A stretch of 64,000 bases of DNA from Saprospiraceae bacterium (GCA_025055285.1 JANWXM010000018.1:1-64000), one strand, 5' to 3'. Shown: positions 18,529 to 28,327, numbered from the stretch's first letter. Notes: generated from the sequence alone by a model not told the origin. A program made the numbers and translations.

Positions 18529-19053
18529 ATGAGCAAGAAAGTCACGACCACTTCTCAACTCGTGGAAGCACTCGATAGCGAAATTTTAAGAGGAAACATA
18601 ACGGGTGCTTTTGAGCAGTTTGCCGCTGAAGACTGCGTAACGTGGAGTACGCCTGAACATAAGACCACTTCCAAAGCTCAGAAAAAAGAAATCTTGGACT
18701 GGTTCTTCCAAAATATTGCCCGAGTTAATCGGATTGAGCGTCAAGGCGTTCGGGTGGAAGGCGATGTGACCCTGTCGCAGTTTGTGTTCGACTTTACGAA
18801 TCGTCAAGGAGAAAATCTAGTCTATCAGGAAGTTATTCGCCGCGTTTGGCGAAACGGTCAAGTGGTAGAGGAGCAATATCTGCTGAATAAAACACTAGAC
18901 GAGATAAAAGAAGTACTCGAGAAGAAAGCAGTTAAGAAAACGTCGGAAAAACCGGTGGAAGCGGAGCCGGCTCCCGCCCCTGCGGCGCCAAAGTCTAAAA
19001 CTTCCTCGAAAAAGGCTACCGCTAAGAAAACAAGTAAAGAGAGAATAAACTAA
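18529..19053 (+). CDS. SnoaL/NTF2-like protein with lysine-rich histone-like tail
   Basis: 174 residues. Residues 1-125 look like an NTF2/SnoaL-fold domain (GAFEQFAAEDCVTWSTPEH; later EEQYLLNKTLDEIKEVL), a fold used for small-ligand binding or simple enzymes. From about residue 128 the chain becomes low-complexity: alternating Lys, Ala, Pro, Ser and Thr (KKTSEKPVEAEPAPAPAAPK then KSKTSSKKATAKK), like histone H1 or Hc1-type DNA-binding tails of bacteria. The combination suggests a nucleic-acid-contacting or sticky tail on a ligand-binding domain. Function unknown. Strong own promoter and terminator make it a single-gene, probably well expressed unit. ATG 18529 is chosen because the TTG at 18505 lies inside the promoter. 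Confidence 0.75.
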   Translation: MSKKVTTTSQLVEALDSEILRGNITGAFEQFAAEDCVTWSTPEHKTTSKAQKKEILDWFFQNIARVNRIERQGVRVEGDVTLSQFVFDFTNRQGENLVYQEVIRRVWRNGQVVEEQYLLNKTLDEIKEVLEKKAVKKTSEKPVEAEPAPAPAAPKSKTSSKKATAKKTSKERIN

Positions 19054-19117
19054 GCTGGTTTTAGAATTGGAAAGCACAGCATAGTAGTTTGAGCATAACA
19101 CAGAGCAGTAATGTAGG

Positions 19118-19150
19118 GCCCGCCCAGCGCAACGCGAGGCGGGCTTTTTT
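19118..19150 (+). terminator. Intrinsic terminator of the SnoaL-like gene
   Basis: GCCCGCC (19118-19124) pairs with GGCGGGC (19138-19144), followed by six T. Textbook form. Confidence 0.88.
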
Positions 19151-19307
19151 CATGTGGCCAAGTGCTATGTAGTGATACGCTTTAATGGGAGGGAATAAAG
19201 TTGTCTTATGAGGTCGTTTTCTTAGAAAATGTGTACCTGATAGGGTCTTTGCCAGGGAATTTTTATCCTTTTTTTGGTCTGCGTATTTAGATATTGCTCT
19301 CGAGTTG

Positions 19308-19315
19308 TATGTTTG
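19308..19315 (+). promoter_or_regulatory. -7 promoter element (TATGTTTG) of the AraC-type gene
   Basis: Full TAnnTTTG match; transcription would start near 19320, 15 bases before the GTG at 19335, which supports that GTG as start codon. Confidence 0.5.
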
Positions 19316-19334
19316 CTAAAAAATCATACCTCTT

Positions 19335-20252
19335 GTGACCAAGCGCATACCCACCTATAGTATTTGTAATTTGCTCGGGGCGGACCAGTGCTACACTGAA
19401 TTTGTCATCACGCGCATAAGCGATTTTGTTCGTACGCATCCCGACCTGTACTTCCCTCATCGGCATTCCTTTTACCAAATCGTGCTATTCACAGCAGGCA
19501 GTGGCTCTTATTCAATTGATTTTCAGCAGTTTATGGTTGAGCCTCATCAAGTTTATGCGATGGCTCCTGGCCAAGTGCATACTTGGGAATTTGCACCCAA
19601 TACCGAGGGCTACATCATCAATTTCAATGAAAGTTTCTTCACTGCCATTTGCCACGACCCGCATTTTATAGAGAGTTTTCCGCTATTTAACGCTGTAAGC
19701 GGTTCTCCAGTAAATCTACTCGATGTTGAATGTTGCGGCGAAGTGCAAACGCTATTAGAAAAAATGTTGCAAGAGTATCAGCAAGATTGGGAATACAAGG
19801 CGGAGATGCTTCGTGCGATGCTATTGCAAGTTATCATTGCGTTATCGCGGCACTTACCGCGGCTAGCCCAGCCTCCAGTATCGCGGCATCAGTTGCATGT
19901 CTTGCGCCAGTTTGAGCGTCTTATCGAGGCTCATTTTCGTCAGAAGCGCTTACCGCGCGAATATGCAAAGATGCTGTACATAACACCGAATCACCTCAAT
20001 GCATTGGTCAGCGCTGCTTTGGGTAAATCTGCAGGTGAGCTAATCCGCGAACGCGTGCTTTTAGAAGCTAAGCGACTATTGGTCAACTCTGACTTGAGCG
20101 TTTCTCAAATTGCGGCTGAGTTAAATTTTGAGGATAACGCTTATTTTGCTCGTTTTTTTAAGAAACACACCGGTGTTTCGCCGGAAGCATTTCGAGCTGC
20201 CTACAGCCGCGGGGTCGTCAGTCCTACAGGCGTAGGAGAGCCTGAAAACTAG
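19335..20252 (+). CDS. AraC family transcriptional regulator
   Basis: 305 residues. The N-terminal half is a cupin-like sensor domain (YFPHRHSFYQIVLFTAGSG; VYAMAPGQVHTWEF). The C-terminal ~100 residues hold the two helix-turn-helix motifs of AraC/XylS proteins (YAKMLYITPNHLNALVSAAL and LSVSQIAAELNFEDNAYFAR, then FFKKHTGVSPEAFRAAY). Likely a ligand-responsive activator; ligand and targets unknown. GTG start supported by the promoter just upstream; no early ATG exists. Convergent with sucB with almost no gap. Confidence 0.9.
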   Translation: MTKRIPTYSICNLLGADQCYTEFVITRISDFVRTHPDLYFPHRHSFYQIVLFTAGSGSYSIDFQQFMVEPHQVYAMAPGQVHTWEFAPNTEGYIINFNESFFTAICHDPHFIESFPLFNAVSGSPVNLLDVECCGEVQTLLEKMLQEYQQDWEYKAEMLRAMLLQVIIALSRHLPRLAQPPVSRHQLHVLRQFERLIEAHFRQKRLPREYAKMLYITPNHLNALVSAALGKSAGELIRERVLLEAKRLLVNSDLSVSQIAAELNFEDNAYFARFFKKHTGVSPEAFRAAYSRGVVSPTGVGEPEN

Positions 20253-20253
20253 C

Positions 20254-21510
20254 TCACAAATTGAGCAGCAACCGCATAGGGTCTTCAATAAGTTCTTTGA
20301 CCTTGACTAAAAAGGTCACAGAGGTGGCGCCGTCAATAAGGCGATGGTCATAACTGAGAGCCACATACATCATTGGGCGGATTTCCACCCGGCCATTTAC
20401 GGCTATAGGGCGTTCCTTTATGGCATGCATACCGAGAATGGCGCTCTGTGGTTCGTTGAGAATAGGAGTGCTCATCAAGCTGCCAAAGATGCCGCCATTG
20501 GTTATAGTAAACGTGCCGCCGCTCATTTCTTCCAGCGATAGACGACCTTCGCGCGCTTTCGTGGCAAGCTCCTTCAAGCGGAGTTCGATTTCGTGGAAAC
20601 TCAAACGTTCAACATTTCGAATAGGCGGCACTACCAGTCCGTTAGGCGTGCTAATAGCAATGCTGATGTCGACGTAGTCATGGTAGACGATGTCTTCGCC
20701 GTCAATGAATGCGTTGACATCGGGCATTTCTAAAAGTACTTTGGCGCATGCCTTAGCGAAGATGGACATAAAGCCTAACTTAACGCCGTACTTTTGAACG
20801 AAGGCCTCCTGATACTTTTCGCGCATGGCAATAACAGCGCTCATGTCTACCTCATTAAAGGTAGTAAGCATGGCGGTGTTGTTTTTGGCACTCACCAGTC
20901 GGCGGGCGATTGTACGGCGCATGCGGCTCATGCGCTCTCGACGTTCCTCTCGAGCGAAAGAGGTCTCCGTCATTGGAGGAGGCGTTTCTACATTTTTTTC
21001 CGTTGGCGATGGCGAAGGTGCTGTTGCGTGGGCGAGGCGCTCTTTTTGTTCTAAGGCTCGCTGAGCATCTTCTTTTATGATGCGGCCCCCTCGCCCTGTG
21101 CCAACGACTTCTGCAGGAGTTAGGCTGCCCTCTGCCATAATCTTTGCGGCAGCAGGCGATGGATGGCCAACGGCATAGTGCGCACTTTTTTCGCTCAAAG
21201 TAGCTGTTTCCAAACGTTGACTAGAAGAACTTGCCGGGGCAGGTGTCGGAATCGGAGCTCCCTCTTGAACGGCGTCCGTATCTATGCGAGCAAACACAGC
21301 TCCTACAGCCAAGTCTTGTCCCTCTTGGGCAACGTGGATCAGTTTACCCGCTTGGTCAGCCGAAAGCTCCTGATTGGCCTTTTCCGTCTCAATTTCGCAC
21401 AATGGCTCGTCCATGGCTACCCACGAGCCATTGGGTTTTAGCCATTTAGAGAAAGTAACACTCGTAATTGACTCTCCTAAACTAGGAATTTTAAGTTCGA
21501 CAATGGGCAT
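20254..21510 (-). CDS. sucB: 2-oxoglutarate dehydrogenase E2 (dihydrolipoyl succinyltransferase)
   Basis: 418 residues. Domain order: lipoyl domain with the lysine in [12 protein letters not shown], an Ala/Pro/Ser linker, a peripheral subunit-binding domain ([20 protein letters not shown] ... [15 protein letters not shown]), another Pro/Thr-rich linker and the trimeric catalytic domain ending with the active-site SYDHRLIDG. The start [15 protein letters not shown] is typical of OdhB/SucB rather than PDH E2. It transfers succinyl groups to CoA in the TCA cycle. The E1 (sucA) gene is not adjacent. ATG 21510 chosen; the frame is open to 21561 but the family starts at this Met. Confidence 0.92.
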   Translation of the reverse strand: MPIVELKIPSLGESITSVTFSKWLKPNGSWVAMDEPLCEIETEKANQELSADQAGKLIHVAQEGQDLAVGAVFARIDTDAVQEGAPIPTPAPASSSSQRLETATLSEKSAHYAVGHPSPAAAKIMAEGSLTPAEVVGTGRGGRIIKEDAQRALEQKERLAHATAPSPSPTEKNVETPPPMTETSFAREERRERMSRMRRTIARRLVSAKNNTAMLTTFNEVDMSAVIAMREKYQEAFVQKYGVKLGFMSIFAKACAKVLLEMPDVNAFIDGEDIVYHDYVDISIAISTPNGLVVPPIRNVERLSFHEIELRLKELATKAREGRLSLEEMSGGTFTITNGGIFGSLMSTPILNEPQSAILGMHAIKERPIAVNGRVEIRPMMYVALSYDHRLIDGATSVTFLVKVKELIEDPMRLLLNL

Positions 21511-21755
21511 GACGCTGAAGGGAATGTGATGCAAAAAGAAAAGGCAAATGGCGCCCTGCAAAGGTAGTAGACTGTGTCAGATTGTTTGAGGTACTTCTGC
21601 ATTAGTCTTGTGCGAGGCAATTGCTCACCGATTTTCTTAGCAACTTGTTCAATGTGAGTGCCATTTGCGAACAAGCCCGCTCGTCTCTCTGGCTACTGAC
21701 ACTTTTTGAGCGCAAAGTTGTTTCCTAAGGCTGGTATCTTCGAGGGTCGCAGCAT

Positions 21756-22361
21756 TTATTCTTGGGATTCCTGCTGCACTTTTTGCTGGAGTAAGAATGC
21801 TGCAGCGCCCTCCAGAGCGTCGTAGAATTCTTGTCCGTATTTGCGCACCAGTGCTTCGCGAACAAATCGATAGAGGGGGATTTTCTCTGCCTGTCCGCGC
21901 TGGCACGCGGCTGAGCAAATGCTCCACCGGTGATAGTTGAGCGCCTCAAAGCCTGTTTCGGCATTGTGGCTGACGCGCACGGGGTAAAGGTGGCATGAAA
22001 TAGGTTTTTGAAAGTGAGTAGCTCCTGCTCGATAGGCGCGTTCAAATCCACACTGACCTATGCCATTTTCATCTAAAACTAAGTATGCACATGGACCGCC
22101 ATCTATCAAAGGTGTTCCATAACTGCCGTCTTCTTCGCAGCGCACGTATTTGCCCTGCCGTTCGATAGCCTCAACGCCAGCAGGTGAGAGGAAAGGCGCT
22201 ACTTGCGGATAAATCGCCTCTAAAACTGCTAGCTCTGCCTCCTCCAAAGGCGCGCCAAAATCGCCCTCCCAACAACAAGCGCCCTTGCATGCCGACAACT
22301 CGCAGGCAAAAAACTCTTCCACTAACGAATCGCTAATGAGTTTTCCCTCGATCCAGAGCAT
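21756..22361 (-). CDS. DUF3109 family Cys-rich protein
   Basis: 201 residues. Matches DUF3109: early ACELSACKGACCWEG cluster followed by GAPLEEAE, then CAYLVLDENGIGQCGFE, FQKPISCHLYPVRV and a late NYHRWSICSAAC. About eight conserved Cys residues suggest a metal or iron-sulfur site, as in the related CxxCxxxCC zinc/iron-sulfur families. Cytoplasmic; function not established. The ATG at 22361 matches the family start and lies 7 bases after the fabG stop, so the two genes form an operon. A Met nine residues earlier (22388) would overlap fabG. Confidence 0.85.
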   Translation of the reverse strand: MLWIEGKLISDSLVEEFFACELSACKGACCWEGDFGAPLEEAELAVLEAIYPQVAPFLSPAGVEAIERQGKYVRCEEDGSYGTPLIDGGPCAYLVLDENGIGQCGFERAYRAGATHFQKPISCHLYPVRVSHNAETGFEALNYHRWSICSAACQRGQAEKIPLYRFVREALVRKYGQEFYDALEGAAAFLLQQKVQQESQE

Positions 22362-22368
22362 AGCAGCA

Positions 22369-23109
22369 TTATGTATGAAGCGCGCCACATACAGAAAGTA
22401 CCTGGCCCGAGATGTAAGTACTTAGGTCAGAGGCTAAGAAAACACAAGCGTGAGCGACGTCCTCTCCGGAGCCAAAGCGTTTCATCGGGATAGCATTTAA
22501 GTAGCTTTCTCGCGTCTTTTCGTCTAGGGCTGCTGTCATCTCCGTCTCAATGAAGCCCGGTGCAATGACATTGCAGCGTATGCCACGCGAAGCGTACTCT
22601 TTGGCAACAGATTTAGAAAAACCAATAATGCCGGCTTTCGAAGCGGCATAGTTGGCCTGCCCTGCTTGGCCAAAAATGCCTACTACTGAGCTCATGTTGA
22701 TGATGCTTCCTCCTGAGCGGAGCATAGGCTTCAAGCAGTGCTTAGTCAAGTTGAATACTGATTTAAGGTTTGTTTGCAGCACTTCATCCCATTGCTGTTC
22801 GGTCATACGTAACAACAGGGTGTCTCGGGTGATGCCGGCGTTGTTAACTAAAATGTCTAATTTGCCGAAATCGCGTAAGACTTCTTGAACGAGTGCTTCT
22901 GCCTGGGCATAGCTACCAGCATCGCTTTGATAAGCGCGCGCATTAGGGCCTAATTCGGCCACCAATCGCTGAGCGCGTTCGGCAGAGCTAGAGGAAATAT
23001 ACGTGAATGCTACTCGGGCGCCCTCTTGAGTAAACTTGCGCACGATGGCTTCACCGATCCCGCGTGTGCCACCTGTTACGAGCGCTACTTTTCCTTCTAA
23101 AAGAGCCAT
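22369..23109 (-). CDS. fabG: 3-oxoacyl-[acyl-carrier-protein] reductase
   Basis: 246 residues, the length of FabG. Motifs: TGGTRGIGEAI near the N-terminus, NNAGITRDTLLLRMTEQQWDEV-type central signature, Ser in NMSSVVG, YAASKAG (Tyr/Lys pair) and the C-terminal SDLSTYISGQVLSVCGALHT. It reduces 3-oxoacyl-ACP with NADPH in fatty acid elongation. NITRDTLLLRM and VIAPGFIETEMT are diagnostic of FabG within the SDRs. No other fab genes are adjacent. ATG 23109 is the family start. Confidence 0.93.
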   Translation of the reverse strand: MALLEGKVALVTGGTRGIGEAIVRKFTQEGARVAFTYISSSSAERAQRLVAELGPNARAYQSDAGSYAQAEALVQEVLRDFGKLDILVNNAGITRDTLLLRMTEQQWDEVLQTNLKSVFNLTKHCLKPMLRSGGSIINMSSVVGIFGQAGQANYAASKAGIIGFSKSVAKEYASRGIRCNVIAPGFIETEMTAALDEKTRESYLNAIPMKRFGSGEDVAHACVFLASDLSTYISGQVLSVCGALHT

Positions 23110-23234
23110 CTTTAAAAAATGAATGTAGAGAAAAACAATCAGCAAAGCTTTAGCGGCAACCTACCCTTAACTCGAAAACGACGAGCGATTTTTTCCAAAT
23201 ATGCGAATACTACAGCAGTGCCACAACTAAACCA

Positions 23235-23272
23235 AAGCCGCCTGGCGATAAGCGACCCAGACGGCTTTTTTC
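23235..23272. terminator. Hairpin terminator next to tRNA-His
   Basis: AAGCCGCCTGG and CCAGACGGCTT form a 10-bp stem with one mismatch. A clear T-run follows on the plus strand; on the minus strand, where the tRNA reads, the flank is TTTGGTTT. It probably ends the tRNA transcript and is bidirectional. Confidence 0.55.
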
Positions 23273-23283
23273 CCACTCGAACG

Positions 23284-23358
<75 letters not shown>

Positions 23359-23371
23359 ATGAAAAGTGGCG

Positions 23372-23404
23372 CAAAGATAAGAAACCTTAGCCATAACAGG
23401 CAAA
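23372..23404 (-). promoter_or_regulatory. Complete promoter of tRNA-His (TTTG-N21-TATCTTTG)
   Basis: On the minus strand: TTTG (23404-23401), 21-base spacer, TATCTTTG (23379-23372). Transcription would start about 5-8 bases before the tRNA's first G. Confidence 0.75.
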
Positions 23405-23420
23405 GTTTTACGCGCGTTTT

Positions 23421-25484
23421 TTACGGTTTCCACAATCGCAGCAGTAGGGCCTCTACGGCTAGAAAAAGTAAAGCAAATACAAGGCACCAACGCCACAGAG
23501 CTGTGCCGCGTTCTTCTTCTGCAACCACTGCTGTGAAATCGGCCTTAACGTGATGGGAAAGGAGCTTATAAGCAGGACCAAGCTGTTTCTCAAGTTCTGC
23601 TTCGGTTAGACAGCGCAGATCGCTCTCACTGCGGTCGTAGTTAAAGGCATAGGTGGCTATCACAGAGTCGCGCAAAAGAACCTCATACCAGCCTGCCTCT
23701 TTTATCTGTGTTCCTGGAGTGAGCAAGGCCTTTGCGCCTAGAATCCGCTGTTCGGGAATAAATTCGGGCGTAATTGCTGCCTCGGTGGTTTCTTGACCTT
23801 GACCTTTTTCCCGCTTTTGGCGCATTTTGTAAATGGTCTCACCTGTAGTCGAGGCGGAATGGTTAAGCTCTAGTACTTCATCGCGTCCTAGCGTAGAGGC
23901 TATTCGGCGATCCTTTGCGCCAGCCAAGGCGGCTCTAAACAGCAAAGGGACGAAAACCTCTCCGTGGTGAACTAGGTCATTGACTTTATCATTTAAGGGG
24001 GCTGCCGACAAATACAAAGCTCCTTGACCAAGCGGATACTTGGCTAGAGCAGCTGAACCGTCTCGATACGTCAGAATGTGTTCACCGTATTGTGGAGAGA
24101 GGCGAAAATTCCCACGTGTGAGAGGTAAGCGCAGGTTTGCATTTGTATTGAGGAAAACGTCGCGAAAGATAAACTCTTGGGTATTCAGCTGAGCGATCTG
24201 ACGCTCCGTTTCTTGGAACGGCCCTAAATTACCAGCCTGAAAAGTTTGGAGGAAGCTATTGTAGCTGTTCAAGTCGCCGTTTTGGGCTGGAAAGAACAGA
24301 ACGTTTCCTCCATTTTGGATGAAAGTTTTGAGCTCTTGGGTCAGGCCGGAGGAAATAAAGGCTGGCTCGTGGAGCACGATGAGTTGATAATCAGCAAAGC
24401 GCGAGTAGTCTAGAGTGCGAACATCGGCGTTATCTATCCGAAAGAAGGAAGCTCCAGCAAAAGCGCGACTGAGGTAGCGATTGGGTTCCGAATCGTTGAT
24501 AAATAGTACGTTGACCCGTTCTGCTACATAAAAGGTGAAAAAATAGTGATCGTCGAATTGAACTGGGTAATCTGAGATACTTAGCTTTGCTGCATACCAG
24601 CCTGGGCGTAGGATGTTGAAGCGCACTGTATCAGTGCGCGTACTGCGCGGAGGTAATTGGAGCGTAGCGGCAGGTTTATTCTGGCCATCGTGAAAGAGGG
24701 ATAGCGGAACTTCCTCGACGCTTTCATCGCTGTGATTGCTCGTTTTTACTAATAAAGTGGCGGGGTGATTGAGGATTTGCACTGGGCTATCGAACCAGGC
24801 TGAGTCAATAGAAAGATTTCTCTCCTGTACGGCGCGCAGAGGCACCAGGTTGATACTTAATGAAGTGTCGCGGAAATTTTGCAGATCGAAACGATTGGCC
24901 TGGAAGTCGCTGATGAGGTAGATGATTTGATTCTCTGTCTTTGCAGAACTAAGCGCCTGACGCTGGCGAATCAACACCTGAGAAAGAGTGCGAGAGGCCG
25001 AACTGAGGCGAATTTCATCGACACGGGCTAATGCATCCTCCTGACTAACGAGGCGTTGGTCGCGGCCCTCAAGGTCAGTTGTTAATACTTGAAACTGATC
25101 GGAAGCGCCATACGCCTTTATAATTTGGCGCGCCCGCTGCTTGGCCAATTCTACTAGTGGGGCATCTTCACTGAGCGCTGCCATACTGAATGAGTTATCT
25201 ACGTATATAGACACAGCGCGTCGCCCCTGTCTAACGTTAGAAGAGCGCGGAATAAACGGCTGAGCAAAGGCCAAAACTAAAGAAATCACAGCCAGGCAGC
25301 GCATGAGTAAGACCAACAGGTTTCGCAAGCGCTGGCGGTTGTTGGTCACCTCTTTTACTTCCTGCAAAAAACGCACATGAGAAAAGTAGACCTTTTTGAA
25401 ACGCTTAAAGTAGAAGAGGTGAATGATGATAGGTATGGCTATAGCTATTACAGCAGCCAAGAAGCCCGGAAAAACAAACTGCAT
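23421..25484 (-). CDS. BatA/VWA-domain membrane protein
   Basis: 687 residues. N-terminal BatA-type domain: membrane helix (FLAAVIAIAIPIIIHLFYF) then FKKVYFSHVRFLQEVKE and a second helix (LVLLMRCLAVISLVLAFAQP). A von Willebrand A-like domain begins at VSIYVDNSFSM, giving a MIDAS-like DxSxS. A further beta-rich region and a DUF-like GATase-type stretch (LIVLHEPAFISSGLTQELK) follow, and one membrane helix ends the chain (WCLVFALLFLAVEALLLRLW). This architecture is common in Bacteroidota. Role in envelope integrity or aerotolerance is only inferred from Bat proteins. ATG 25484 starts 23 bases after the predicted transcription start. Confidence 0.85.
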   Translation of the reverse strand: MQFVFPGFLAAVIAIAIPIIIHLFYFKRFKKVYFSHVRFLQEVKEVTNNRQRLRNLLVLLMRCLAVISLVLAFAQPFIPRSSNVRQGRRAVSIYVDNSFSMAALSEDAPLVELAKQRARQIIKAYGASDQFQVLTTDLEGRDQRLVSQEDALARVDEIRLSSASRTLSQVLIRQRQALSSAKTENQIIYLISDFQANRFDLQNFRDTSLSINLVPLRAVQERNLSIDSAWFDSPVQILNHPATLLVKTSNHSDESVEEVPLSLFHDGQNKPAATLQLPPRSTRTDTVRFNILRPGWYAAKLSISDYPVQFDDHYFFTFYVAERVNVLFINDSEPNRYLSRAFAGASFFRIDNADVRTLDYSRFADYQLIVLHEPAFISSGLTQELKTFIQNGGNVLFFPAQNGDLNSYNSFLQTFQAGNLGPFQETERQIAQLNTQEFIFRDVFLNTNANLRLPLTRGNFRLSPQYGEHILTYRDGSAALAKYPLGQGALYLSAAPLNDKVNDLVHHGEVFVPLLFRAALAGAKDRRIASTLGRDEVLELNHSASTTGETIYKMRQKREKGQGQETTEAAITPEFIPEQRILGAKALLTPGTQIKEAGWYEVLLRDSVIATYAFNYDRSESDLRCLTEAELEKQLGPAYKLLSHHVKADFTAVVAEEERGTALWRWCLVFALLFLAVEALLLRLWKP

Positions 25485-25511
25485 GAATAAACCGCGTTTA
25501 AAAACGGACGA

Positions 25512-25519
25512 CAAAGGTA
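25512..25519 (-). promoter_or_regulatory. -7 promoter element (TACCTTTG on minus strand)
   Basis: Full TAnnTTTG match upstream of the BatA-like gene; start of transcription near 25507. Confidence 0.5.
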
Positions 25520-25651
25520 ATTGCTTCCCGGCTTGCAGAGCGAAATTGTCCGAAGCATGAGTTTTTTTCCCTCCGTCGTACTTCTATCCCTCATTTTTGC
25601 AGATGTTTGCTGAATGAATTTATAGCTTATAGCGGAAAAGCATACGCGTTT

Positions 25652-28327
25652 ATGGGACAACAATTGCTTGACGATTGGCGCCTAGAACAAGAGGAATGGC
25701 TGGAAGCGCTAGAGGAGGTTCTCGAGGCTCATGGTAAGCATCGAAGCATCGAACTCATCCAACGCTTGCGCTATTGGCTAGCGCGCAAAGGCGTAGCCAC
25801 GGGCGGACCGGCACTCAATACGCCCTACATAAACACCATTGCTCCAGAGGACGAGCCACTTTATCCAGGCGATTTAGAACTGGAAAGACGCATCGAAAAC
25901 ATTATTCGCTGGAATGCACAGGCCATGGTCTTACAGGCACAAGATAAGGGCTTGGCTCTAGGGGGGCACATTGCTACCTACGCGGCCTGTGCCACAATGA
26001 TGGAGGTGCTCTTTAATCATTTTTTGCGCCATCGAACGGCCGATTACGGGGGCGACTTACTGATGTTTCAGGGCCATGCCTCGCCAGGCGTTTATGCGCG
26101 TGCCGTTTGGGAGGGTCGCTTGACAATAGAGCAAATTGCCAACTTCCGCCAAGAACTGGAGGGCGGAGTGCCTAGTTATCCTCACCCGCGTCGGATGCCT
26201 CACTTTTGGCAAGCTCCCACAGTAAGCATGGGCTTGGGCCCAATGACAGCCATCTACCAGGCGCGTTTCATCAAATATCTAGAAGCGCGCGGCCTCAAAC
26301 CTAAGAATGGCGGCAAAGTCTGGCAATTTGTCGGCGATGGAGAGATAGACGAACCTGAAGTATATGGAACCATCGGCGTAGCGGCACGCGAACAACTGGA
26401 CAACCTTGTCTTCGTCATCAATTGCAACCTTCAGCGTCTAGATGGCCCTGTGCGCGGAAATGGAAAAATTATTCAGGAAATGGAACGGCAATTCTATGGG
26501 GCTTCGTGGGAGGTTATTAAGGTCATCTGGAGTAGTGACTGGGATGAACTCTTTGCCAAAGATACCGAAGGTGCTTTATTGGCTCGTTTGGAAAGCCTCG
26601 TAGACGGCGATTACCAGGAGATGTCTACCCTAAGTGGCGCTGAAATTCGCAAAAAGCTTATTGGCAACGACCCGCGCATTGAAGCTCTACTTGCACCGTA
26701 TAGCGATGAACAAATTCGAAACCTTCGTCGAGGCGGACACGACGCTCGCAAAATTTACGCTGCCTATGAACGCGCTATGCGTTCCAACGGCCCTGTAGCC
26801 ATCCTTGTCAAAACAGTCAAGGGCTATGGGATGGGGAAGGTTGCCGAAGGAAAAAACAAGGCCCACCAAACCAAAGATATTAGCCCAGACGCGCGCGTAG
26901 AGACCAAAAATCGGTATGGCATTCCAATTTCGGATGAAGAGGCGAAGCAAGCTAAATTCTGGTTTCCTGGACCCGACGACCCTGCTACCCAATACCTCCA
27001 TGCTCGCCGGAAGGCTCTAGGAGGCTATTTGCCCGAGCGCTCAGAACACTACACTCCCTTTACTTTGCCCTCGCTCCAACTCTTCGAAAAGCAACTTAAA
27101 GGAAGCCAGGCCGCCGGAAATAAGGAATTCTCTACTACTGCGGCAATGGTAGACATGCTCACGCAACTCATTCGAAATCCGGACATCGGCAAATACATCG
27201 TCCCTATCGTGCCCGATGAAGCCCAAACCTTCGGTATGGAGTCGCTGTTCAACTCCGCCCAAATTTGGAGTCAACAAGGTCAGCAATACACCCCGCTCGA
27301 GATTGGCATCTCCGTAATTAAATATAAAGAGTCTAAGACCGGCCAAGTGCTTCAAGAGGGCATCAATGAGGATGGAGCGCTTGCGTCCTTTACCGCCGCC
27401 GGAACAGCCTACAGCTTACACGGCATTCCGACGATACCATTTTACATTTTCTATTCCATGTTTGGCTTTCAGCGCGTGGGCGACATGATATGGGCTGCTG
27501 CAGATATGATGTGCAAAGGCTTCCTGTTGGGTGCTACGGCTGGTCGAACGACCCTCAACGGCGAAGGGCTTCAACACCAAGATGGCCATTCTCACCTTAT
27601 CGCCCTGACTGTGCCGGCTGTCATTAGTTACGACCCTGCTTTCGCTTACGAATTAGCCGTCATTGTGCACGACGGCATCCGCCGAATGTATGGAGAAAAC
27701 GAGCATAAAATGTATTACATTACCCTCTATAATGAAAATGTGCTCATGCCGCCCATGCCAGAAGGTGTGGAAGAGGGTATCCGCCGCGGCCTATATCGCT
27801 ATCGTCGCTCGGAAAAGAAGCCGGCTAGAGTAGGAGCTAAGGCCCACTTAATAGCCTCGGGCATCATTTTTCAACAGGCGCTCCGGGCTGCAGACATCCT
27901 TGAAGCCGAGGGTGTTAGCACTGATGTCTGGAGCGCTACCTCTTGGAGCGAACTGTATCGCGATGCTTTGGCCTGTGAGCGTTACAATCGCCTCCATCCT
28001 GACCAACCGCCGCGCATACCTTACCTGCAGCAACTTTTACAGGGCGAAAGTGGCGTCTTCGTTGCCGCTAGCGATTGGATGAAGCTCCTACCCGGCAGCC
28101 TTCATCCTTGGATGCCTCAGCCCTTTACTACCTTGGGCACCGATGGTTTTGGCCTGTCTGACAGTCGTGAAAATCTACGCGATTACTTTGAGGTCAGTGC
28201 AAAATATATTGCCTTTGCTGCTGTGCGTTTGTTGTACCAAGAAGGAAAGGTCACGCAAAGAGCAGTCTTGGAGTTCATGAAAAAATACGGCATTCAAGCC
28301 GAAAAACCCGATCCTATGGAGGTGTGA
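25652..28327 (+). CDS. aceE: Pyruvate dehydrogenase E1 component, homodimeric type
   Basis: About 891 residues, the length of AceE rather than of split E1 alpha/beta. The thiamine diphosphate motif is visible (FVGDGEIDEPEVYG ... NLVFVINCNLQRLDG). Other family marks: GGHIATYAACATMMEVLFNHF, QGHASPGVYARA, GRTTLNGEGLQHQDGHS and the C-terminal GTDGFGLSDSRENLRDYFE. It decarboxylates pyruvate and passes the acetyl group to a PDH E2, which is not in this window (the nearby E2 is of the 2-oxoglutarate type). ATG 25652 is preferred; a TTG at 25607 would give 15 unconserved residues. Divergent from the BatA-like gene. Confidence 0.95.
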   Translation: MGQQLLDDWRLEQEEWLEALEEVLEAHGKHRSIELIQRLRYWLARKGVATGGPALNTPYINTIAPEDEPLYPGDLELERRIENIIRWNAQAMVLQAQDKGLALGGHIATYAACATMMEVLFNHFLRHRTADYGGDLLMFQGHASPGVYARAVWEGRLTIEQIANFRQELEGGVPSYPHPRRMPHFWQAPTVSMGLGPMTAIYQARFIKYLEARGLKPKNGGKVWQFVGDGEIDEPEVYGTIGVAAREQLDNLVFVINCNLQRLDGPVRGNGKIIQEMERQFYGASWEVIKVIWSSDWDELFAKDTEGALLARLESLVDGDYQEMSTLSGAEIRKKLIGNDPRIEALLAPYSDEQIRNLRRGGHDARKIYAAYERAMRSNGPVAILVKTVKGYGMGKVAEGKNKAHQTKDISPDARVETKNRYGIPISDEEAKQAKFWFPGPDDPATQYLHARRKALGGYLPERSEHYTPFTLPSLQLFEKQLKGSQAAGNKEFSTTAAMVDMLTQLIRNPDIGKYIVPIVPDEAQTFGMESLFNSAQIWSQQGQQYTPLEIGISVIKYKESKTGQVLQEGINEDGALASFTAAGTAYSLHGIPTIPFYIFYSMFGFQRVGDMIWAAADMMCKGFLLGATAGRTTLNGEGLQHQDGHSHLIALTVPAVISYDPAFAYELAVIVHDGIRRMYGENEHKMYYITLYNENVLMPPMPEGVEEGIRRGLYRYRRSEKKPARVGAKAHLIASGIIFQQALRAADILEAEGVSTDVWSATSWSELYRDALACERYNRLHPDQPPRIPYLQQLLQGESGVFVAASDWMKLLPGSLHPWMPQPFTTLGTDGFGLSDSRENLRDYFEVSAKYIAFAAVRLLYQEGKVTQRAVLEFMKKYGIQAEKPDPMEV

